Shown here one piece after another: positions 55,412 to 64,000 of a DNA stretch of 64,000 bases; the first letter of the stretch is position 1, and each line of letters opens with the position of its first letter. The notes under the pieces were generated by a model. That model saw only the letters and a program-made list of their open reading frames with translations, was not told where the DNA came from and made no database searches. The position numbers were made by a program, and so were the translations under genes. The stretch comes from Isoetes taiwanensis (taxonomy: Eukaryota > Streptophyta > Lycopodiopsida > Isoetales > Isoetaceae), in assembly GCA_021234155.1 (NCBI GenBank), contig JAJEKV010000040.1, forward strand, positions 8,617,535 through 8,681,534, read 5' to 3'.

Positions 55412-55648
55412 GTTTCTCACCTTTCTCGTAGTGGTAATACACTAGGTCTAGCAACTACAGGTCTCGAGTTCGAGACCGCCCAGAATCGCACTCTGAACTG
55501 TTGGGTGTCAAAACCCACAGACGCAATGTAAAGTGGTTGGGGGCAGGGCCCAACAAAGCAATGTAGTGTAGTGTGTGGTGACATGTCCAGTTGGATGCTA
55601 TCTAGTGGCGTGACGTTAAAATACTATCTATCTATCTATCTATAGTTT
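55412..55648 (+). mobile_element. tRNA-derived SINE with (CTAT)n tail
   Basis: The A-box region GTAGTGGTAATACAC (about 55428) and the B box GAGTTCGAGACC (55466-55477) are about 35 bases apart, as in a tRNA-type RNA polymerase III promoter. The body ends GGCGTGACGTTAAAATA and then CTAT units (to 55648). The GACGTTAAAA end is shared with the (TTCTA)n LINE-type ends, which suggests it uses that LINE for mobilisation. Boundaries are approximate. Confidence 0.72.
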
Positions 55649-55649
55649 A

Positions 55650-58400
55650 GAGGTGGTCATGCCTTTCAAACATGTGGTCCTGAACTATGATTTTTTCCTT
55701 GCCCAATAACCATGCACCCATGCACCCCCACAGACGAATCAATTCCCTACATATCCATAGATATCTAATTTATTCTTAGCGTTTAATGTTGGTACTCACA
55801 TAACATTGTTATTGTTATAGTTTGTCTCCCATAGCTTCAACTCTTCGAACATCCTTCTAGAAGTATGAAAAGGATAAGATGTCATTGGCTGGATGCATTT
55901 TGTTTTGCAGTGCTGAATAGCATCATAGGATGATGATGATTTCTATATTATTTTCGAAAGTGCTATTATGATCAATAGTAGATATCTATCCATAACAGGA
56001 CCAAATTAAACTTGTTTAGCACAGGCTTGGTAACAAATATAAGTGAAATACCACCACAGAGCTAATGCATTACAAAATTTGGACAAAGTGTCCCCCTGGG
56101 GATTTCTTTACAAAACTCAAGAAACAGAACATGTCCCAAATTAGCCCAATGTATTGACTGTCTCATTTACTACAGATGGGAACTCCAAATTTGGCGGCTG
56201 CACACAAGACAAATAAGTCCAGCTTAGCTGCAATGCTTTAAGATGAATGCCGTATCAATCTTTCCATTTTTAAAATCGTGCATATTATAGGCATATTGTT
56301 TGGCATATAAGGAATTGAGTTTTTGAGCACTATAGTTAATTGCCAAAAACAAAGTTTACCTGGACATTTAGTATGTGTTTGTGATAAACTATCATTGTTG
56401 GTACTCCTATGAAAAACAATACCAACCGAATGAGTATTATACTCCATAAGGCAATATAGAAGGCAGACTAAGTAACAACATCTTAGACATGAGTTTGGCA
56501 TGTAAATCCTTATCTTTTGCAAATAATGTTGGAGATTCAAAAGATTAGTATTTGCATGCTGGATACTTGGCTGGAGATTCACTTTTGATGATTTGAAATC
56601 ACGATCAACACCAAATTTCAAGGTAATGGACATTCTCAATGGCAAGGAGAAGCCAATCCGATTCATCTGTATGCCAGAGGCATGTTTGAAGATGGGGCAA
56701 CCTTGGGTAACACGCACAGCTTTACCCTATATGTGTCTCTAGATATACACCTTTCTGTCCACTCTTTTTTGCCTATTCCAAATAGCTCTGCGATAAATAC
56801 ATGCAACACTAACAGAACCCTTGCTCCTACTCTATCCCTCAAAGCAAACTTTGTGTATGCAAAATACCAAAACTGAAAATCAACCCATAGGCACACAAAT
56901 TCAACAGATAAATTGCTGGTAAAATAGTAAAATAATAGCTAGACATATCTTAGACATGGCCACTTCCAATTCTTACCAAATCCGGCTAGTACACAATATA
57001 GAATAAAAACCTTATTTGCAAACAAAGGGCTACAGCGAAATCACAAAAGAAAAAGTCAAAATGTATCATTGATAAAAAACATGGAGCAAGTTAAATTTAG
57101 ATAAGCTTTCTGTTAGATTTGGGCAGACGCTTTTAGCTTTCTAGGAGGTACCTGGGTTTTTTAGGCTCCCTTGCAAATTTCAACTGGATCTTTGCTGCAA
57201 TAGGTTAAACCAGCAAGACATTACATCAAAAAATCGATTTGGGCACTTATCAAATAAATTCGACATTTGGTGCAATTTGGAATCGGCCTTCTTATCAGGA
57301 ACAAAAATGCAAAAGCATCACCACTGCATCTGAAAACATCTTTAGCCATGCAACAAAAGCGAATTCCAAACAACTTACCTTAAATTGTGAGAAGCCACAA
57401 AACCCTACATAATAAAAGAAGAGGAAGTCTGCAATTAGGCTATCAAGGCAAAAGCTCTCATGATATTATATCACTATTGTTAAAGAAAACCATATGCAAT
57501 ATCAACATAAATTGTTTGTATACAATCATACTCCTAGCTCTATCCAACAAAAACCAAATTTATGACGTCATATCAGACATAGTGTCTAGCTCATTCTCAA
57601 ACTCTTGCTACTAACATTTATCTACAATGTGTTGCAGAGAAATCTCCATCAAATATATAAATAAATAAGATAAAACCTGCATACTGACTTGGATCCCTTT
57701 CCATGCATTTTGCGCCAGATTAAGTAACAAGGATCAATTGAAACTGTTTTCAAACTGTAGGAAGTTGCACATTGTGATTTTGTCTTTTGCGCCCTTTTGC
57801 CATTCAATCTAAAAGGCATATGTGGCATGCATGCTAATCAGCGTATCACAATAGTGTAGCCAAATTTACTCATGATCCATTCTCGTTTTGTGGTTAAGTA
57901 AACAATAGATATGATTGCTCAACATTTAGCTAAATCACATTTCAATTAGCATTGGCATTGTCGTTTGCCATCTCATTTGTGAAAAACCTTTTTATTCAGA
58001 TGCAAGAGTCTAGGGCCAACCTTGTTCCTCTAGATTTCACCATATTGTCAATTCTTACTCTGCTCATCTTTATTGAGTATGTTGAAGTCGCCTCTAACTA
58101 TTAAGGCATGTCTATTATATAGTGAAGTCACCACATGCACCCTTTCACTTATACACAATAATGGTGGACACTATCAGAAAAAAAAATTGCATAATTTTTA
58201 CACATTACTAATCTACACAATGAACAGCTAGGTGTGATAGAACAATTAACGAGGTATTTTTAAAACTGCACACATCCGTACTTATCCGTGAGAACACTCA
58301 GACCACCAAGTTTACTATTTACTTAAGTAACTTTGAAATTGTACACTTCATCTTCTTACAACTTGAATTAGACATTGATTGGTTGGGTGGGGGCTAGTAC
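55650..58400. other. Spacer between the two receptor genes, no clear gene
   Basis: A minus-strand stretch around 56230-56900 has slightly coding-like pieces (IWNRQKRVDRKVYI, VRVTQGCPIFKHASGIQ) that could be an old LINE C-terminus, but frames are broken and nothing is diagnostic. The rest is AT-rich. The promoter of the plus-strand receptor gene should lie near 58300-58500. No TATA box could be chosen with confidence. Confidence 0.45.
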
Positions 58401-58534
58401 GTTTCCCTTTGTTATGATTTGAATTGGACAAAAGTTTTATTACTAAGTTGGTGGGACTAGTCCAAAACTTTATTGCTCAACACAAGTTGATGCAAGCCCA
58501 TTGCATTTGTTCATGCTTCTCAAAGCATTTGGCT

Positions 58535-59987
58535 ATGGCAATGGCAGCTTCCATTTTCATTTTCTTGCTTCTATCGACCTCTATTATCTCTAGCTCCCAC
58601 AGTAGTTGCATCACCAGCAAAGTTGAAGGTAAATATAGCTTGCTTTACGATTTGATGGGAATTTGTTGTAATAATTCAATTACCTTTTCCAGTTGAGGCT
58701 TTAGCGGCAGTGTCCATTGCTCTAACCCTAAATTGGAACTTGAGCGGGGATCCTTGCTTTAACCCTAAATTGAACCTGGATAAAACTCAGGAAACGCTGA
58801 ATGGCGTCGCATGTGATCCGGACTGCCATGTTATTGAACTGTAGGTTTTTTTTATGAAATTACATATGCTATCAGTTTAATGTATGCTGACATAAGTGTT
58901 CTTGATTTGCTTCAGTGCAGTAACTAACCTGCATATGCAAGGTCAAATTCCTCCGGACATTGGGAATCTTACATATCTCCAAAGATTGTGAGAGATCCTT
59001 GTATCTTTTATTCATCAGTTTAAGTATACTTCTTGTTATTCACATAGCGAGCACTTGTTTCTTTTGCTGGTAAAGGAACTTTGAACAAAATGTCCTTGAC
59101 GGAAGGCTTCCTGAAGAAATTGGAAAGCTCACAAACCTGCAGAACTTGTGGGTGCAATGTCTTCTCATTTACGCTATAAGTGACTTCCTTTTAAAACACC
59201 GTTATATTTATATTCTCTTTATATGTCTTTAAACAGGACACTCAGGAGGAATAAATTCAGCGGGCCTATTCCCCCTCAAATTGGCAATCTTACTAGCTTG
59301 ATTGGCTTGTAAAGTATCGATTGCCCTTTACACACATTTCTTCATGCATGATGGTACTAAAAATCTCCGTGTCTGAATTCTTCTTACCAGAAACATTGAA
59401 TCAAATCAATTTAGTGGTTCTATACCCAAGGAGCTTGGAAACTTGAAGAATTTAACAGATTTGTGAGATCCAACTCTTCGTTATATGATCAAAATGTGGA
59501 TAATTTGAAACAAATTGAATGGCGAATATTTTCATTCCAGTTGATTTAAGAGATGTACAAGTTTCTTTCTTTCAGGGATATTGGTTCTTGTGGCCTTGGT
59601 GGTGAAATTCCTTTTGAATTGGCCAACCTCTCAAGCTTACAAGTCTGGTAGAAATATCTGTATCATCTCTTTGTTATATTACTGCTTAAGATGTAATTTC
59701 TTATTTACAGTTTCAAGGAAGTGCTGATAATTTTGAGTCTGTCTTTGTCTTCGTGCAGGAACGGCTATGGGAACGACTTTAACGGTTCCATTCCAGATGT
59801 GTTTACGAATATGGTTGATCTTAAAGAGTTGTAAGTTGTTGCAATTTTATAGAAATCAATGTCATTTTGGTTTCTCCAGGTATTTTGGTCTCAATATTTT
59901 TATGCAACCAACCAGGAGACTTTATGGAAATAACTTTGAAGGTCCATTGCCTTTGAGCCTAAGGAATCTCACAAGTCTTGAAATCTT
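58535..59987 (+). CDS. LRR receptor-like protein, 5' part (first 248 codons), continues beyond window or disrupted
   Basis: Exons: 58535-58628, 58693-58840, 58916-58987, 59076-59147, 59237-59308, 59391-59462, 59576-59647, 59759-59830, 59916-59987. All junctions keep phase and the last seven exons are exactly 72 bases, one LRR each, as in LRR-VIII-2 receptor kinases. The start at 58535 gives a clean signal peptide (MAMAASIFIFLLLSTS); an upstream in-frame ATG at 58424 would spoil it. The second exon has the N-terminal cap (LNWNLSGDPC and VACDPDCHV). LRRs read, for example, NKFSGPIPPQIGNLTSL. No stop interrupts. Malectin, membrane and kinase exons are not in the window: the next intron holds a copia element from 60087 on. 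The gene may still be functional with a long intron, or be truncated. It is divergent from the receptor kinase at 28105-50813 and related to it. Confidence 0.85.
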
Positions 59988-60086
59988 GTAAGTGCTTGGT
60001 TAGTGGAGATTAGAGATGTATATTTCTGTTGACGTCCATGTTCTGAGCTACGCATTCAATACCTCAAAAAGGGTTTCTCATCCACA

Positions 60087-60580
60087 TGTTAATGATAATT
60101 GAGGTTTACTGGATACTAGCAAGGTATTGTGTCACTTGAAAGAGGACACCTTAGGTCAAAAAACTTACTTTTGCGCTGGAGGTTAACTAAATTTAGAGAA
60201 GATGACATAAACTCAAGGATATTTGTTATCATGTAGTCACCATATTAAGATACAAAATCTTAATACTTCAAATTGTACATTATGCACATTGAAACTACAA
60301 CCCTTCAGAATCCAAACGTATATATTCAAAGAGGCCTTGATTTTGAAGACTAGATATGATTACTCAAGAGTGAAAAATTCAAAGAGGCCTTGATTTTGAA
60401 GACTAGATATGATTACTCAAGAGTGAAAATGAGATAGACGAAATAGCTAGCCTAGTGAGTGAATTGAATAGGAAACACTATAGCATGACTATGGCCTTTA
60501 TAAGAAAGCCAAGTCAGCAACAACTAGGTGGCAGCCTAGTCATCTATGAACAGTGCCACGTGACATGTCGCTTGCTAACA
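60087..60580 (-). repeat. Copia 3' LTR
   Basis: On the minus strand it begins TGTTAG and ends TTAACA. CTTATAAAGG about 85 bases in is a TATA box, and the sequence beyond it is typical LTR leader. A 53-base unit (ATTCAAAGAGGCCTTGATTT and onward, ending GAGTGAAAA) is tandemly duplicated at 60323-60428. The adjacent purine run CAGGGGGG (minus strand) is the polypurine tract. Confidence 0.75.
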
Positions 60581-61371
60581 CCCCCCTGACAACTAGCATG
60601 ATTGAACCGAAAACACAAAAGCCAACATTAAATCCCAACACACACCCCCCCTTCCCCCCCCCACAAAACCAGGGAATAAATTATTAATCGCATATTTCTT
60701 ATTAGACAGAATGACTTTAGCATATTAATCCCAAAACTTTCTGTGGTTTAGCTAAACTCTATATATTTTTCCTCTCATACTTTCTAACGTTTAGCTAAAC
60801 TAACTTAAACGTCATCCCAAAAATCTCTATGGTGTGGCCATCAGAAAATATATTAAGCCAAATTACTATACTTTTTTTTTTTAATTGTTTCCACTTATTT
60901 TAGTCATTTTCTTTGTGAAAACATTCTAAAATAATGTTAATTAGCAAAATCTATGACTCAAATTAATTTATAATGCTAGAAGCTAAACTACTAATCATAT
61001 ATTTCTTATAAACTAGAAGGATATTAGCTAAACTAGCCTGAAATTCATTCTAAAAGTTTCTATAGTTTAGCTAAACAATACAAAAATTCACTCTCCTACT
61101 TTCTAACATTTGGCTAAAGAGCTCTAGGGTTTGTGCAGTCCCAAAAAAAGTTAAGCTAAAATTATTATTTTTTTCCCAATTTTTTTCATTTACTTTAGCC
61201 AATTTTTTTCGAAAATGTGCTAAAAAATCGCCAAATAGCTAAGTTTAGCCCTTCAAATATTCCATGCCCCCAACCACACCCACCACCACCAAAAAAGAAG
61301 GGAAGCTTTAAAATTATATTCCCTTCTGAGATGATCATGGGGCAAAACATGCAAGAGTTGTTTCATCTAAT

Positions 61372-63758
61372 TCAATTGATGGAACCCATCAACAACTTGA
61401 TGTTTGATAGAGCAATATAGCAAGAGATATCTATTTTAAGGTTGTGTTTGCGCTGTCCCAAACCACAGTTTAATATCCATATGCTTGATAAGCAGATGCA
61501 TCTTGTAGTTTGCTTGTAGCCTTTGGCACGAGCAATGGCTCCATTGTTATCATTGTAGCCTTTGGCATGAGCAATGGCTCCATTGTTATTATGGTGAGTG
61601 GCTGCAAGTTTGACCAGACAGCGTAAATCTTCATATAAGTGAATCAACCAGCGCATCTCTTGTACTGTATCAAGGTTTTGAGTTCAGCCTCAATAGTACT
61701 AATGTTGTTTATCTTTTGCTTCTTAGAGCCCCAACTAATAGGATTGCCTCCAAGAAAGGAAACAAATCCGATAATGCATTTCCTTCCTAGAGATGCACCT
61801 ATCATATAGGGGTACAAAGGGGTCGACAAAAAATCCCTTCTGTATTACACCTTAGAAATTTGCCAAAAAACCCCATTTCTACCACATACTATTCTAGATT
61901 AAGAACAAATAAATCCTTCTGCGCCACTCACCTAGTTCGTACAACGAAAACTATGTGAACCTTCAGTTATTTTCTCTTCTCAAGATCTTTAGATGCCATA
62001 TCAGAATTTGAGATAGCACAAGAGTAGGATGATTGACTTTGGTATATAGGACTCCTTCACTTTGAGTACCTTTGAGATAATAAAGAATCAACTAGCTGCT
62101 TCTACAATGCAACACATTAGGATGATGCAAAAACCTAGTAAATACTGCAACAATATATGCCAAATCTGACCAAGATAAAGTAAAGGCTCAAGGAGATGCT
62201 TGTAAAGAGTAGCATCAACATTTGATGATTGGAATCTAGAGTTCGAATGGTATTTATCTCAAACAGAGTGGATGATGCTTTGCAATCTGCTATCTGACAA
62301 TTCTTAAGAACTTCATTGTTGTACTTCTACTGAGTGAGGTGAATGCTTTGAGCACCTTGCCAAATTTTCATGTCCAAATAATAATGCATTAGGCTCAAAT
62401 TTGTTACTTCAAAGTTTTCTGTAAATGTCATCACCATATAGAAGAAGCACATTAACTTCAGAATTAGTGGACGTGAAGTAAAGATTCGGGTCTGCTCTAG
62501 ATCTCTGATAACTTAAGATGCAAAAGAAATGCATTGATTTTCTGATTCCAATAGTGTGGAGCTTGTTTAAGGTCATATAAGCTTTCCAGTTTGCACACAT
62601 AAGTTGGATGCTCTTTATCTTTAAACTCAAGTGGTTAAGACATGTACATATCCTCTTTTAGGTTCCCATTTAAAAATACGAATTTGAAATCCATTTGATA
62701 GAGGGAATCCTTTCTGTGCTGCCAAATCTATCATGGCTTTAAGTGTATCTAACTTAACAACCGGAGCAAACACATCATGATAATCCAACCCTTCTTTTTG
62801 AGTGAACCCTTTTGTAACCAACCTTGCTTTGTATTTAGAAAGAGTACGATCAGTATGATACTTTGTTTTAGATACCCTTTCAGATACATTGTTACTTATT
62901 GGTTTAGGTATCAGTTCCCATGTGCCTTGTTTATGTAGCATCGATAATTCATCTTCCATGGCTGCAACCTACTGAGGTTGTTTGGCTGCTCCTATATGAC
63001 TAACATGATCAACACTAGTTGATAACACTCTAGTCATAAGAGCATAATTATACTTCGATTGAGCAGAACAATTGTCCAAATAGTTAATAAGGGGTAATGG
63101 AGCAATCCTCTCAGATTTTGTAACTACTAGATCAACTCTAGTTTAACATTGAACAAAGGCTTCTCAAGAGATTGTGTATTAGTCGCATAGCATTCTGAAT
63201 CAACATCGAGTATATATTCGTGATATACAAGCGGCTCATGATCGTCATAAGAATTATGAGAAGTACTGGTAGTGGGAAGATCAGGTGTAAGAGAAGTACT
63301 TGTAGTTGTAAGATCAACATCCTGGGAGGACTATCAAAAATATTACCCACATGATGAGGGCCTGAATGACTTTTTGGAATTTCGGGCTTAATGTCGAACA
63401 CATTGACAATGACATTGTCATATATATAGTCTAGGCTGATCATAATCTCGAGAGTAGACAACATCCTCAATGAAATGTACACTTTGAAATGCAAATACAT
63501 CCTTGGAATAACAGGGTCAAAGCATCTCCACTCTTTCACATTCTCGGATATCCAATAAAGATAAATCTTGATGGGGCTGTCAGCTAACTTACCCTGATTA
63601 TAAGAAACAATAGAAAATACGAGGGGGCAAAGAAATTCTAAAATTAGATACATCTGGTTTTGTGTCATGTAAAGGCTCAAGTGGTGACTCAGATTTAATG
63701 GTCGGAGTAGGAGCCTTGTTATACAAATAAGCAGCAGGAACTGCCTTAGTCCAAACAT
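61372..63758 (-). pseudogene. Copia pol relic (integrase end, reverse transcriptase, RNase H)
   Basis: The minus strand carries, in order, a weak integrase/linker frame (63758-63138), the RT start MEDELSMLHKQGTWELIPKP, then KARLVTKGFTQKEGLDY and HDVFAPVVKLDTL (62959-62630). Next come ADPNLYF and LLYGDDI (the YVDD motif with Gly, near 62410) and RNase H: GFVSFLGGNPISWGSKKQK and STIEAELKTL (61829-61644), then EMRWLIHL and NNGAIA. Several frameshifts lie near 62630, 61850 and 61640, and a 36-base duplication repeats NNGAIA (61510-61590). These lesions show it can no longer transpose. The motifs are those of RVT_2 of plant Ty1/copia. Confidence 0.85.
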
Positions 63759-64000
63759 GTGGCGGTAATTCCTTTTATTTGAGCATACTTCTAGTCAAAT
63801 TCATGAGGGTGCTACCCATTTTGGGAATGTGCATACGATACAATCATCTTTCTATGATTCTCTTTTGAATAGACATAGGTTTGAAATTCTTGAGAGATAT
63901 ACTCCATCACATCAGCAGGCCTCAGAGCATTAATTGTGGTAGAAAACTGATTTTGAACTTGTATGCTCAATGTTGTGAAAATGCCAGAAGCTTGAGATTT

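Larger units (their letters stand above)
60087..64000 (-). mobile_element. Ty1/copia retrotransposon, minus strand, incomplete at window edge
   Basis: The 3' LTR is at 60087-60580, a polypurine tract follows on its right, and pol reads leftward from the window edge: integrase end and linker (about 63138-63758), RT (62400-62960) and RNase H (61400-61830). The order is that of copia elements (integrase before RT). The 5' LTR and gag lie beyond 64000. The insertion is in the intron after exon 9 of the plus-strand LRR gene. The five bases CCACA (60082-60086) would be the target duplication. Confidence 0.85.

Noticed and set aside
58424-58534. Alternative upstream start for the plus-strand LRR gene
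   Set aside because: It would place about 37 residues before the hydrophobic signal peptide. The ATG at 58535 gives a normal signal sequence as in the neighbouring receptor.

Overview
The window is nuclear DNA of a land plant with a large genome rich in transposable elements. The evidence is an LRR-malectin receptor kinase split into many short phase-1 LRR exons, plant-type Ty3/gypsy and Ty1/copia retrotransposons, a primer site complementary to initiator-Met tRNA, a CACTA (TNP2) relic, Helitron ends, L1-like LINEs and many MITEs. It is AT-rich, and most coding sequence is decayed transposon. A Penelope-like reverse transcriptase and an old mixed LINE/SINE population would suit a gymnosperm or seed-free plant, but the species cannot be fixed from sequence alone.

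Layout. 1-4080: mostly unassigned, with one candidate exon. 4080-10882: a decayed gypsy pol is cut at 5012 by a second gypsy-like element. That element has a long LTR (5013-7439, itself holding a LINE fragment), a PBS, two unusual extra ORFs and the start of gag. 10883-18080: an unfamiliar block of three decayed same-strand genes (DUF8039-like, BAH-like and unknown), each preceded by its own set of repeated or palindromic motifs. 18100-23000: two Helitrons in tandem, a captured-looking gene fragment with a MITE in it, and a 1.36-kb pure polypyrimidine tract. 23000-28000: L1 LINE pieces and a long-inverted-repeat element with a foldback inside. 28105-50813 (minus): one apparently intact 22-exon, 969-codon LRR-VIII-2-type receptor kinase whose long introns carry LINE/SINE tails, MITEs, tandem repeats and a LINE RT. 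51000-58500: upstream region with L1, CACTA, Penelope-like, Helitron and SINE relics. 58535 onward (plus): the 5' half of a second, related LRR gene, interrupted in an intron by a minus-strand copia element that runs off the window end.

Only the two LRR receptor genes look like functional host genes. They lie head to head about 7.7 kb apart and probably come from an old duplication. They are predicted plasma-membrane receptors. Everything else is best read as nested mobile DNA of different ages. The dispersed family ending in (TTCTA)n, with a conserved stem-loop 3' end, links a LINE, its truncated copies and probably a tRNA-derived SINE.
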